From contig NZ_MRCD01000021.1 in NCBI RefSeq assembly GCF_001904745.1, forward strand, positions 1 to 64,000: 64,000 nt of DNA, given 5' to 3'. How positions within the stretch are numbered: the stretch's first letter is position 1; the number at the start of each line of letters is the position of its first letter. The translations under genes were made by a program, and so were the position numbers. Shown here piece by piece: positions 36,453 through 46,378 of this stretch. Under the pieces are notes generated by a model, which saw only the letters and a program-made list of their open reading frames with translations, made no database searches and was not told the DNA's origin. Origin of the DNA: Calothrix sp. HK-06. GTDB lineage: Bacteria; Cyanobacteriota; Cyanobacteriia; Cyanobacteriales; Nostocaceae.

Positions 36453-36550
36453 AGTTGATTACCTGAATTTAACCAAAATCTAAAATAATAGAAATATTAA
36501 GTTATTGAGAATATTTAGCCAAATGGTTTTAGCTTACCAGGGGGTAAAAT

Positions 36551-37846
36551 ATGGCTGTTACTAACCCACAGCCTCAGTTGAAACGTGAGTTAGGAGTATT
36601 CGGCGCCACCTTTATGGGTTTGGGGTCAATAGTTGGTACAGGAGTATTTGTTAGTATAGGTATTGCAGCGGGAATTGCAGGCCCTGCGGTAATAGTAGCA
36701 ATAGCAATAGGCGCCTTAGTAGCAACTTTTAACGGACTCAACAGCGCACAGTTAGCAGCAAGCCATCCGGTGAGCGGTGGTACTTATGAATATGGGTATA
36801 AATATCTAACTCCTGCGTTTGGGTTTACAGCAGGTTGGATGTTTTTGGTAGCAAAGACAGCTTCAGCAGCAACAGCAGCTTTAGGTTTCGCTGGATATTT
36901 AGTTAATATTCTGGGTTTAAGTTCAACCTTGATTGTTCCAATTGCTTTTATTACTGTGGCAATTATGACCGTAATTGTTCTCAGTGGAGTAAAACGCTCG
37001 AATTTAGCAAACACCGTAATAGTATCTGTAACGTTATTATCTTTAGGGTTTTTTATTCTAGTTTGCTTACCGCGTGCAATTACAGAAGGTGCAAGTAATT
37101 TATCACCAACATTAAGCGAAGTATCCCTGGCAAATATACTTCAAGCTAGCGCGCTGATGTTTGTAGCTTATACAGGTTATGGACGTATCGCGACAATGGG
37201 GGAAGAAGCCAAAAACCCACGGGTAACTATTCCTAGAGCAATGATTGTTTGTTTGTTACTAACCATGTCGCTTTATATAACAGTGGCAGTTGTCGGTATT
37301 GGTGCAGTAGGAGTAGATATATTAGGTAGTCAAAACCAACAAATCAAAACGGCGCCATTAGAAGCAGCAGTTCGTAGTGTAGCAGGTAGTGGCGCCAGTG
37401 TAGTTTTAGCAATAGGCGCCATGACAGCAATGTTAGGTGTATTGTTAAACTTGATTTTAGGATTATCGCGCGTATGGTTAGCAATGGGGAGACGCTTTGA
37501 CGCACCCAGATTTTTAGCACGTTTAAATCAACAGCAAACAACACCATACTATGCAGTAATATTAGTAGGCGCCACAATAGCCCTATTAGTATTATTAGGT
37601 AACGTAAAAACAACCTGGTCATTTAGTGCATTTAGCGTATTAATATACTACGCAATCACCAACTTTGCAGCATTAAAAGTTTCACCCCAAGAACGCCTAT
37701 ATCCCAAATGGATAGCCATCCTAGGAATCTTATCCTGTTTATTTTTAGCATTCTGGGTAGAATCATCAATTTGGCAAATTGGTATAGCATTAATAATCGC
37801 AGGTCTAATTTGGCACAAAGTTAGACGTACCGTAGGGGCGGGTTAA
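36551..37846 (+). CDS. APC-superfamily amino acid permease
   Basis: 431 residues, twelve helices; AGGGGG lies 6-7 nt before the ATG. Helix 1 has GLGSIVGTGVFVSIGIAAGI, the substrate-backbone-binding G-[ST]-G-x-F type motif, followed by LVATFNGLNSAQLAASHPVSGGTYEYGYKYL (in parts) and the helix-6-like LMFVAYTGYGRIATMGEEAKNP. These fit the amino acid/polyamine/organocation family. Substrate is unknown. Six GGCGCC sites lie in this gene, mostly as Gly-Ala codons. Confidence 0.9.
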   Translation: MAVTNPQPQLKRELGVFGATFMGLGSIVGTGVFVSIGIAAGIAGPAVIVAIAIGALVATFNGLNSAQLAASHPVSGGTYEYGYKYLTPAFGFTAGWMFLVAKTASAATAALGFAGYLVNILGLSSTLIVPIAFITVAIMTVIVLSGVKRSNLANTVIVSVTLLSLGFFILVCLPRAITEGASNLSPTLSEVSLANILQASALMFVAYTGYGRIATMGEEAKNPRVTIPRAMIVCLLLTMSLYITVAVVGIGAVGVDILGSQNQQIKTAPLEAAVRSVAGSGASVVLAIGAMTAMLGVLLNLILGLSRVWLAMGRRFDAPRFLARLNQQQTTPYYAVILVGATIALLVLLGNVKTTWSFSAFSVLIYYAITNFAALKVSPQERLYPKWIAILGILSCLFLAFWVESSIWQIGIALIIAGLIWHKVRRTVGAG

Positions 37847-38056
37847 CCCATAACCTAACAACAGAAACCAACAATCCACTAAACCCGCCCCGATTTTCAA
37901 TGTGAGTAACAGGCGCCTGTATATTGAGATAAGGGGCGGGTTTACGTATTGATTGTGTGTATTGATATTTGTTGGTTAACCCGCCCTTACATTGGCGCCA
38001 TGTATATTGGTATAGGGGCGGGTTTAGGTATTGATTATGTGTATTGAAATTTGTGG
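37829..38056. repeat. cluster of GGGGCGGGTT...AACCCGCCC hairpin elements
   Basis: Begins CCGTAGGGGCGGGTTAACCC like 15333, runs to AAACCCGCCCC at about 37889, then two further units each starting AGGGGCGGGTTTA (37933 and 38015) with spacers TTGATTGTGTGTATTGA / TTGATTATGTGTATTGA and ending in GGTTAACCCGCCC or GGGTTAACT. It fills the gap between the facing permease and rnc genes. Confidence 0.85.
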
Positions 38057-38057
38057 G

Positions 38058-38765
38058 TTAACTCTCTCCTAGCTTTATTAACGCATCTTCTGCCGCTGCT
38101 TTTTCGGCTTCTTTTTTATTCTTTCCTCTACCCTTACCATATACCTTACCTTCAACCACTACTTTTGCCAAAAACATTGGTGCATGTGGTAATCCACTCT
38201 CATCGACTGTTACATAATTAGGAGGATTTTTAGAAACATTTTGTTGTACCCACTTTTGAAACCGATTCTTTGAATCAACATCAGAACGAGATGTAACAAC
38301 GCTTTTAGGAACCGAGTCAAAAAGTGGTTCAATAATCTTTTTAAGCGCTTTAGTGTCACAGTCATTATCAAGATAATAGGCGCCAACAACCGCTTCAAAA
38401 GTACTACTAAGTAAATTCTCATTATAAAAACCACCTTCTCGGATAGTTCCCTTACCTAAACGCATCCGAAAATCTATACCAACTTCAAGAGCAAACTTAG
38501 CCAGTTGCTTTTCATCAACTAACGCCGAACGTCTCCGAGTTAACTCATCCTCACTTTTATCTGGAAAGCGATGAAATAAATATTGCCCGCTAAGAAAGTT
38601 TAATATCGCATCACCTAAAAATTCTAACCTTTCGTTATGTTCTCCGGTGCCTGGGTTTTCATGAACATACGAACGATGAGTAAGCGCGTGACGCAGAAGT
38701 TTTTCATTACGAAAGTTTAATAATTCATGCATTTGATTCAAAATTTGACCTATATAGAGATACAT
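38058..38765 (-). CDS. rnc: ribonuclease III
   Basis: 235 residues. Cleaves double-stranded RNA. The nuclease signature ERLEFLGDAILNFLSGQYLF and NENLLSSTFEAVVGAYYLD (second metal site) are intact. The C-terminal dsRNA-binding domain has RFQKWVQQNV and VVVEGKVYGKGRGKNKKEAE. Start at ATG 38765 or the internal Met at codon 12 (MHELLNF). Cyanobacteria often have two or three RNase III genes; this is a full-length one. Confidence 0.95.
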   Translation of the reverse strand: MYLYIGQILNQMHELLNFRNEKLLRHALTHRSYVHENPGTGEHNERLEFLGDAILNFLSGQYLFHRFPDKSEDELTRRRSALVDEKQLAKFALEVGIDFRMRLGKGTIREGGFYNENLLSSTFEAVVGAYYLDNDCDTKALKKIIEPLFDSVPKSVVTSRSDVDSKNRFQKWVQQNVSKNPPNYVTVDESGLPHAPMFLAKVVVEGKVYGKGRGKNKKEAEKAAAEDALIKLGES

Positions 38766-38830
38766 ATCACAACAAAAAACGCTCTATTGCAGCTAAAAGC
38801 ATCATGCACTAAAGTCGATAGCAATTAAAT

Positions 38831-39577
38831 TTAAGCCAGAAATAATTGATTATCCTTCATGATAATTTTGCCATCATCTACAACAGCATTTATAAACTTA
38901 CTAAAACGTGAAAACTTATTACCACTTTCTGTACGAATACAGCGACAACCCTGGTATAAAGGGAAACTTTTACGCATTAAACCATCAATATAACTTAGTT
39001 TTGTAGATTTATTTTGGCTTAACGCAGTTTGAACAGCCTGAATTAGATACTTAATAGCTTCACAATAATTAAGTTCAGGTGATTCAATTTCAGTAGTAAC
39101 TTCTAAAGTTAAAGACTCTGCAAACTCTACCATCAGTTGTTGTAAACTATTAAGATAATAAAATTTACTAGCAGACTCTATTAATTCAGCCTTGACATTA
39201 CCACTTTGAGCAACCACTATAACATGCTTACCTTTTTCCTTCAAAGTTTCAACTAAATCTACAAAGTCTCCATCTCCCGACACAAGAATGATAATATCTG
39301 GAGATTGAGATTTACGAATATCTTTGATTAAGTCAAACACTATTTGATTATCCAAAGAATTTTTAAGTGGGCAAGGAACATCTTTGTAAGTGACATTTGG
39401 AATTCCTAAGCACTTATTATTACTCAAAGAATTGTAATAAATTTTAGTTTTGAGTAATGTTCCTATTGATTTAGCAAAATTCTGCAATAAACTTACAGTT
39501 TTTTCGTCCAACTTGACATTTTGATAGTCACAGTAAATAGAAACAGAAGCTTGCTTTGTGCTTAATGGTGTAACCAT
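38831..39577 (-). CDS. NYN-domain (LabA/DUF88) protein with OST-HTH-like C-terminus
   Basis: 248 residues from ATG 39577, preferred over 39625 because GAGGA lies 10 nt before it. The NYN (PIN-like) nuclease fold is seen in VSIYCDYQNVKLD, SLDNQIVFDLIKDI, DIIILVSGDGDFVDLVETLK and GKHVIVVAQSGNVKAELIES, with acidic residues at the active-site positions. The C-terminal 80 residues (KLSYIDGLMRKSFPLYQGCR, FSRFSKFINAVV) resemble a LOTUS/OST-HTH RNA-binding domain. LabA-type proteins affect clock output in cyanobacteria, but most are uncharacterised RNases. Directly upstream of rnc on the same strand. Confidence 0.85.
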   Translation of the reverse strand: MVTPLSTKQASVSIYCDYQNVKLDEKTVSLLQNFAKSIGTLLKTKIYYNSLSNNKCLGIPNVTYKDVPCPLKNSLDNQIVFDLIKDIRKSQSPDIIILVSGDGDFVDLVETLKEKGKHVIVVAQSGNVKAELIESASKFYYLNSLQQLMVEFAESLTLEVTTEIESPELNYCEAIKYLIQAVQTALSQNKSTKLSYIDGLMRKSFPLYQGCRCIRTESGNKFSRFSKFINAVVDDGKIIMKDNQLFLA

Positions 39578-39639
39578 GATAAATAAGTCCTCAACATTTT
39601 TCGGACAGCACAATATGCCAAGCATTAAAAGTAAAATTA

Positions 39640-40243
39640 GATATTAAAAAAATTTCATTAAAGGTAGACCTTCTGTGAAATTAGCTAATCTTACATGTAC
39701 TACTAGTAAATTACAGTCTCAGTTATCGAATTCTAGGCGCCCTGTATAGTGTCGAGTCAACCAGTTCGACAAACGTATAGAATAAAAGTTAAAGCCAATA
39801 GCGCTAACTTCATCCCAAACGTTTAGCAAACGGGATGACCAGGCACTACGCAGGATACCCAGAATCCGACAACTGAGACAACAATCAACTTTGAAGCTTA
39901 TGCTTGAGAATGATTATTTTACTGTCTAATATAGACAATATTCAGACTAATATAAGCTTGTCAATAGTATTTACATAATCTTTATATAATGGAAGGCACC
40001 GATTGTAATTTGTATAGATGGGACGGGCAAGATGCCCATCCCACAAGAGTTGTATTTTTTATAGTTCATTTTTACTGTCTTTGATTGCAAGCTCGGAACA
40101 TTATTAAGCAAGCTCCAACTGTCTTCTAATTTATTGAGGATTATTATTATTATGTAGTGAAGCTTTGGTGTTAAAAATTAGATTTAATTCGATTATCTAC
40201 AGAATCCTTTGATACACAGTGCTGTAACAAGCGAGAGGTGGAA
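39640..40243. other. 600-bp gap with a GGGCAxGATGCCC hairpin
   Basis: No supported gene. At about 40018-40047 GATGGGACGGGCAAGATGCCC is followed by ATCCCACAAG, an inverted repeat related to those at 33212 and 47105. A GGCGCC is at 39737. Confidence 0.55.
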
Positions 40244-40819
40244 TTAAGCAGGAAAAATTTTGTTTAAATCGATTGATAAATCAGGGAAACAAGGTAGCTT
40301 AACGGTTTGACTTGGTAATTCAACACGCTTGTTGCGATAATTATATTTACCTTGATTATCTTGATATGGCTCGCTATAACATTCCAATTGGTTATCAGCT
40401 ACATTAAATATCCAATAATCAGAAATACCAGCTTCGGCATACAAAGGTAATTTTATATCTTGGTCATAATCTAAGGAAGAGTCGGATACTTCCATCACAA
40501 GTAATACATCCTCTGGAGCAGGATGAGCAGAAAAATAGTCATCATAACGGTTTTGAAGTATCGCAAAATCTGGTTCGGGTTCGCTGTTGGGGGGTAAAAT
40601 AACAGGAGCTTGGCATTGTAAAGTTGCTCTGTTACCTACTAATTTGGGCAGTTCTTTCAATAATTTTCTTAGGCAAGTCTCATGTGCCCTACCTTTTGCC
40701 GCCATCTGGATAATTTCTCCTTTAATTAGCTCAATGCGACTATCTTCATGGAAAAAGCCTAGTTCTGCTAATTTGTGGTACTCATTAAGAGTGAAACGTT
40801 TAGCCTGAGCAATTGCCAT
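40244..40819 (-). CDS. Uma2-family endonuclease-like protein (DUF820)
   Basis: 191 residues from ATG 40819 (MAIAQAKRFTLNEYHKLAEL); an upstream start at 40858 looks less natural. PD-(D/E)XK fold: SRIELIKGEIIQMAAKGRAH, EPEPDFAILQNRYDDYF, VLLVMEVSDSSLDYDQDIKL and LYAEAGISDYWIFNVADNQL, the standard Uma2 order with Asp, Glu and Lys in place. This family is hugely expanded in cyanobacteria; its role is not known. Confidence 0.9.
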   Translation of the reverse strand: MAIAQAKRFTLNEYHKLAELGFFHEDSRIELIKGEIIQMAAKGRAHETCLRKLLKELPKLVGNRATLQCQAPVILPPNSEPEPDFAILQNRYDDYFSAHPAPEDVLLVMEVSDSSLDYDQDIKLPLYAEAGISDYWIFNVADNQLECYSEPYQDNQGKYNYRNKRVELPSQTVKLPCFPDLSIDLNKIFPA

Positions 40820-41116
40820 AACTTTTCTCAAGAATGATTGTACTCGTAAATATAACAATTATTTTAAGGGCGTAGGACAGGCTTTGATTCTAGGCGCCCA
40901 ACGCAATTAATAGTACTAGAGTATTTATTTATCCCATAAACGGAAAAACTTCGCCCCATGCAGTCCACTATTTAAGACAATTTATACCTTCTCAGACTTT
41001 TAAAACATCCTCTTAAACAACAGCGCCTTGCATATGCTCTAATTGTTAAGTGAGATGATAAAGACGGCACATATATTGCAGCATAATTAATAAAGCTACA
41101 TTAGCAAGGTCATTAA

Positions 41117-43027
41117 ATGGAATTAGAAAAATTACTCCAATACATTGATATCGGAGAAGACCAAGAAACTGAGTTTAAGTCTGCTAGTGGGGGTTTACCC
41201 AATGATATTTGGGAAACGGTGTCAGCATTTGCAAACACAGATGGTGGCTATATTGTGCTTGGTGTTAGCGAGAACAAAAGTGGGCTGCTCATTACTGGAA
41301 CCAACAAGCCAAATGTATTGTTAAAAAACTTTTGGAACAATCATAATAATTCGCAAAAACTTAGCTCCCCGATTTGCTCTAATTCAGATGTGCAGGTTTT
41401 AGAAGTTGAAGCACAAAATTTGGTGATTATAACTGTCCCTAAAGCGACAAGAACACAGCGCCCTGTGTATATTAATAACAACCCTATGACTGGCACATTC
41501 AAACGTAATTTTGAGGGTGATTATCGTTGTACTCCAGAGGAAGTGCGACAAATGTTACGGGATGCTGCTAATCAACCTCAAGATATTCAAATTCTAGAAG
41601 GGTTTAATCTTACTGACCTTGACTCCGAAACCCTCAAAGCATTTCGCCAAAGGTTTAGTTCCAGAGAACCAGATCATCCCTGGTTAGGATTTGACGAAAA
41701 AAATTTGCTGATTCAATTAGGTGGTTGGAGACACGACCGCACCACCGGACAAGAAGGACTTACAGTAGCAGGTTTACTCATGTTTGGTCGTGAGCGTAGC
41801 ATTTTAGACGCATTTCCTCATTACCAACTAGATTATCAAGAGCGACTTTCTAAAAACCCAGAAACCCGTTGGACTTATCGCTTAACGCTTGATGGGAAAT
41901 GGGAAGGAAATCTTTTCAACTTTTACTATCGCGTTTACAGTCGTTTAGTCAACGATATCAATGTCCCATTTCAACTAGATAGTGATGCAGTGAGGAGGGG
42001 TGAAACTCATGTACATGAAGCTCTCCGCGAAGCTTTGGTTAATAGCCTCATCCACGCAGACCATCTATCGACTCGTCCAACTATGATTACTAAATTTAAA
42101 AATGCTTTTGTATTTTTAAACCCTGGTCGCCTAAGAATTTCTCTTCACCAGCTTTATGATGGTGGAATTAGCGACCCTCGAAACCCCAACCTGCAAAAAA
42201 TGTTTCAAATGCTTGGCTTAAGCGAAAAAGCTGGCTCAGGTTTTGGAAAAATTCTTCGCGCTTGGAAAGAACAGCAATGGTTTATACCCTTGGTGTCAGA
42301 AAAGTTAGATTTAGACATGACATCGGTAACTTTACCAATGGTAAGCCTGATTCCCGAAAATGTAGAGAAGGAGTTAAAAGAAATTGTTGGGGATAACTAT
42401 TCTGAATTGACGGAGTTAGATCGGGTTATTTTGGTTCTAGCGCACCAATTTGGAGAAATTTGTAATAGTGACATTCAGGTTTTCAGCCGTGAGCATCCCA
42501 GAGACATAGGTGAGTGTCTTAAGCGTTTGGTAAATAAGGGTTGGTTAGAACGCTCTGGTCACGGTCGTGGCACGCATTACGCCCTAATCAATAGAGAGCT
42601 ACCAGATTTACTGTCTTTGGTTCCAAGCTCCGAACATTACAAGAAAAGCTCCGAACATTACGAAGAAAGCTCCGAACATTACGAAGAAAGCCCCGAACAT
42701 TACGAAGAAAGCTCCGAACATTACAAACGCTTACAAGCTATTGCTATCCCTGTACGTCAGACAGGTCGCACCAGCAAAGAACTTGTTGAGCAGGTGATTT
42801 TGGAACTCTGCTCCGAACATTACCTGCAACTCCGAACATTAGCTCAATTATTGGGACGCGAACCAGACAGCATCCGGAATCATTATATCAATCCAATGAT
42901 AGAACGGGGTTTATTAGAAACGCGATACCCTGGACAACCGAGTCACCCTCAGCAGGCATATAAAACTACATTTCAGCAAGATGGCGAGGTAAGTAAGGCT
43001 AAAGAAATCGATAGTAGTATAAATTAA
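41117..43027 (+). CDS. AlbA_2 (Schlafen-like) domain regulator with ATPase-like and HTH parts and heptapeptide repeats
   Basis: 636 residues, ATG 41117. The N-terminus is an AlbA_2 domain (ETEFKSASGGLPNDIWETVS, AFANTDGGYIVLGVSENKSG). The middle resembles the HATPase_c_4-type region of such regulators: RGETHVHEALREALVNSLIH, FVFLNPGRLRISLHQLYDGG and MFQMLGLSEKAGSGFGKIL. Winged-helix parts follow. Between them residues 505-537 repeat SSEHYEE about five times. SEH-rich linkers are common in this family. The gene holds no GGCGCC while its neighbours do, hinting at recent arrival. It ends 15 bp before the truncated helicase frame, replacing what should be the helicase's 5' part. Confidence 0.82.
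   Translation: MELEKLLQYIDIGEDQETEFKSASGGLPNDIWETVSAFANTDGGYIVLGVSENKSGLLITGTNKPNVLLKNFWNNHNNSQKLSSPICSNSDVQVLEVEAQNLVIITVPKATRTQRPVYINNNPMTGTFKRNFEGDYRCTPEEVRQMLRDAANQPQDIQILEGFNLTDLDSETLKAFRQRFSSREPDHPWLGFDEKNLLIQLGGWRHDRTTGQEGLTVAGLLMFGRERSILDAFPHYQLDYQERLSKNPETRWTYRLTLDGKWEGNLFNFYYRVYSRLVNDINVPFQLDSDAVRRGETHVHEALREALVNSLIHADHLSTRPTMITKFKNAFVFLNPGRLRISLHQLYDGGISDPRNPNLQKMFQMLGLSEKAGSGFGKILRAWKEQQWFIPLVSEKLDLDMTSVTLPMVSLIPENVEKELKEIVGDNYSELTELDRVILVLAHQFGEICNSDIQVFSREHPRDIGECLKRLVNKGWLERSGHGRGTHYALINRELPDLLSLVPSSEHYKKSSEHYEESSEHYEESPEHYEESSEHYKRLQAIAIPVRQTGRTSKELVEQVILELCSEHYLQLRTLAQLLGREPDSIRNHYINPMIERGLLETRYPGQPSHPQQAYKTTFQQDGEVSKAKEIDSSIN
42629..42727 (+). repeat. 21-bp tandem repeat encoding SSEHYEE
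   Basis: Units like AGCTCCGAACATTACGAAGA occur about five times in phase with the codons. Single units CTCCGAACATTAC recur at about 42810-42840. Confidence 0.88.
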
Positions 43028-43042
43028 TTACTGTAGGCTTCC

Positions 43043-46000
43043 TTGATTTTGCGTAGAAATCAAACAGATGAAGCTGAGACGCTGGTTAAAAACTTAGTAA
43101 AGATGATTGAAGAAAAACGTCTTCATGTTCGAGTTTATACTAAAGGCACTTTACACGCCAAAGCTTATATTTTTGACTATGGTACTGTTTACGATAATAA
43201 AGGTAGAGCATTAGAACGTTCAGAAAAAGGCATTGCTATTGTTGGGTCGTCTAATCTTACCCTTTCTGGCATCACTCATAACACCGAACTTAATGTAGTT
43301 ATTCATGGTAATGATAATCATACCGAATTAACTCATTGGTTTGATGAACTATGGGATGAAGCAGAAGACTTTAATACTGCTTTGATGCAAGAAATGAAAC
43401 AATCTTGGGCAGGTATACCTGTTCGTCCTTATGATGTTTACATGAAAACTCTCTACAGTTTAGTCAAAGATAGATTAGAGGATACTGCTTCTAAAGAGTT
43501 AATTATCGAAGATGAAATTAGTAAGCAGTTGGCAGATTTTCAAAAAGTGGCTGTTAATCATGCTGTACGCAATATTTGCGACTATGACGGCGCCTTTGTT
43601 TCAGATGTAGTTGGGTTAGGTAAGAGTTTCATCGGCGCCGCTATTGTGAAAAGATTTGAGCAAACCGAACGCGCGCGTCCTTTAATTATATGTCCGGCGC
43701 CACTGATAGAAATGTGGGAACGTTACAACGAAGTATACCAGTTAAATGCTCGTGTACTATCAATGGGAATGTTGAAAGAAGATGAAGGCGATGTAAAAAC
43801 GTTATTAAATGATTTTAAATATAAAGATAGAGATTTTGTACTAATCGACGAAAGTCATAACCTGCGCAATAATAGCACCCAAAGATATAAAGTTATAGAA
43901 GCATTTTTAGGCGCCGGAAAACGTTGTTGCTTTTTAACCGCGACTCCACGTAACAAAACGGCTTGGGACATTTATCATCAATTAAAGTTATTTCATCAAG
44001 ATGATAAAACCGACTTACCAATAGACCCACCTAATTTAAAAGAGTATTTTCAATTGGTCGAAACAGGTGAGAAGAAATTACCTGAGTTACTTTCTCATAT
44101 CCTTATTCGTCGTACCCGTAACCATATATTACGCTTTTACGGGTTTGACTCAAAAACTCACCAAAAAGTTGACCCGACAAATTTTAGAGCATATCTAGAT
44201 GGAACGCGACGTGCTTACGTTATTGTCGGTGGAAAGCATCGCTTTTTCCCCAAGCGTGAATTAGAAACTATCGAGTACAGCATCGAGGACACGTACCAAG
44301 GGCTGTATCAAGATTTACGTAAATATATGGGTAAATCTGGTAAACGTAAAAACCAACGTGTCGTAGAGACGTTACATGTAACGTCTCTACATTACGCGCG
44401 TTACGGTTTGTGGAATTACGTTTTAAAGGATAAACAAAAACAAGAACCATATAATACCTTACAACGAGCAGGCGCCAATTTACGAGGTTTAATGCGCGTG
44501 CTATTATTTAAACGCTTTGAGTCAAGTGTTTATGCATTTCAAGAAACTATCAAAAAACTATTGATAGTCCATGAACGGTTTTTAAAAGCATTATCTCAAG
44601 GATTTGTGCCCGCAGGAGAAGAAGCACAACTTCTGCTATCTGAAGATTACAACCAAGCTGAAGAACAAGACTTGATGGACGAACTGCAAAAAGTATCGAA
44701 TAAATATGACCTAGCTGATTTTGATGCAGAAACATTATACCAGCATATTGAGCATGATATTAAACTATTGCAGAAAGTTTTAGATTTAGTTAAACCAATT
44801 ACTCCTGATAAAGACGCTAAATTACAGACTTTAATAAAATGGTTATCTAAACCAAACCTTAAAAACAAAAAACGTCTGATTTTTACTCAATACGCCGATA
44901 CAGCAAAGTATTTATATGATAATTTAAACCCAAATGGCGCCCGCGATGATATTGATGTAATTTATAGCAGCAACAACAAAAACAAATCACAGGTAGTAGG
45001 AAGATTTGCGCCTAACGCGAACAAAGAGTATAAATTTAAACCTGGAGAATCAGAATTAAATACCTTAATAGCTACCGATATTTTAGCAGAAGGGTTAAAC
45101 CTGCAAGATGGTGATTTAATTATTAATTATGACCTACATTGGAACCCAGTTAAACTAATTCAGCGTTTTGGTCGTATTGACCGTATTGGTAGCGATAAAG
45201 ATGTTATATATGGATATAACTTTTTACCCGAATTAGGTATTGAGCGCAACTTAGGATTAAAACAAAAGCTGAAAAACAGAATTCAAGAAATTCATGATAC
45301 TATCGGTGAAGACGCTGCCATACTTGATACAACAGAGCAACTCAACGAAGAAGCAATGTACGCTATCTACGAGCAACAAGGTAAGCAGTTGAGTCTCTTT
45401 GATGTCGATGATGAAGAGAACTTTTTAGATTTAAACGAAGCTGAAGAAATTCTGAGAAAGTTACAGAAAGAAGACCCTGAAGAGTTTGAACGCATTGCTA
45501 ATTTACCACATGGTATTCGTACTGCTCAATTTTCCATGCAAAAAGGGACATATGTTTTCTGTGAAGCTTCCGACCCGAACCGTCCTGATATTAAAGGCTA
45601 CCAACAATTATTCTTATTAAACGACAAAGGAGAAATAATTTCCAGAGATATTCCTCGTATATTAGGCGCCATTAAAGCTACAGATACCACCCCCATATCC
45701 AAAATTCTTGTATCTCATAACTCTGCCGTAACGCGCGTCAAACAACAATTTGCTGAAGAAGTAAAACATCGTCAAGCAGAAAGAGAGTTTAACCAACGTT
45801 TGACTCAGGGGCAACGGTATATAGTGCGGGAACTAAGAGTATTTTTAAATCACTCGCAGACGAAGAAATAAAAGGTCAAGTCAATATTTTAGAAAAAGCC
45901 TTTCGCTTAAGTGTAAACCAAGCAGTCAACCGCGAGTTAAATAAACTACGCCGGGATGGCTTTACTGGTAAAGAATTATTCAACCAGCTAGTACTAATTT

Positions 46001-46095
46001 ACCGTCAGCACAATATGCACGAGCTACAAGATAATAGCTTGCCTACATTATCTCAACCAATTCCCTTTATTATTTGTAGTGAAGGTTTGGTATAG
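43043..46095 (+). pseudogene. PLD-domain SNF2-type helicase gene, 5'-truncated and frameshifted
   Basis: The open part 43043-45871 reads the second half of a phospholipase-D-like domain (TKGTLHAKAYIFDYG, IAIVGSSNLTLSGITHNTEL) and an SF2 helicase: GAFVSDVVGLGKSFIGAAIV (motif I), FVLIDESHNLRNNS (DESH), CFLTATPRNKTAWDI, IATDILAEGLNLQDGDLIIN and LIQRFGRIDRIGS (motif VI). The N-terminal half of the PLD domain is missing and the frame begins at TTG. It stops early at 45871, but a shift at about 45835-45845 continues the expected C-terminus (NILEKAFRLSVNQAVNREL, FNQLVLIYRQHNMHEL) to TAG 46093. A 28-bp palindrome is read in frame at 44363. Such helicases occur in defence islands; this copy is very probably inactive. 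Confidence 0.85.
44363..44390 (+). repeat. GTAGAGACGTTACATG palindrome inside the helicase pseudogene
   Basis: A perfect 28-bp palindrome, identical over 26 bp to 25646-25671, and read in the same frame (VETLHVTSLH). Confidence 0.92.
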
Positions 46096-46164
46096 ACAAC
46101 TAAATTTATTAAATGTTGCAAAATTTCTATAGAAGCCCCAAATAATTCGTAAAATCCATATGTT

Positions 46165-46193
46165 GTAAAGACGCGATTTAATCGCGTCTCTAC
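46165..46193. repeat. GTAAAGACGCGATT palindrome
   Basis: GTAAAGACGCGATT / AATCGCGTCTCTAC, a variant of the GTAGAGACG family, between the helicase pseudogene and the vapC fragment. Confidence 0.75.
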
Positions 46194-46293
46194 GGAATAT
46201 AAAGCAGACCTTAAAAAGTTCCGAGAGGCAATTTCAGTTAAAGGAGAGCCTTTAAGTACTACTATTATTAATTGCACGTCAAGAGGAGCGCTA

Positions 46294-46360
46294 TTGATTT
46301 ATCTTGATACAAGTATTCTCACTCCTTTATATTGGGTAGAGGCATTTAAAAGTAATATTT
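46294..46360 (+). pseudogene. VapC (PIN-domain toxin) N-terminal fragment
   Basis: From TTG 46294 the frame reads MIYLDTSILTPLYWVEAFKS, the typical start of a PIN-domain toxin with its first catalytic Asp. After about 22 residues it runs into a repeat cluster and no further PIN motif follows. The same frame upstream (KADLKKFREAISVKGEPLST) may be a decayed antitoxin end. Confidence 0.55.
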
Positions 46361-46378
46361 ATCACACAATCCATAATT

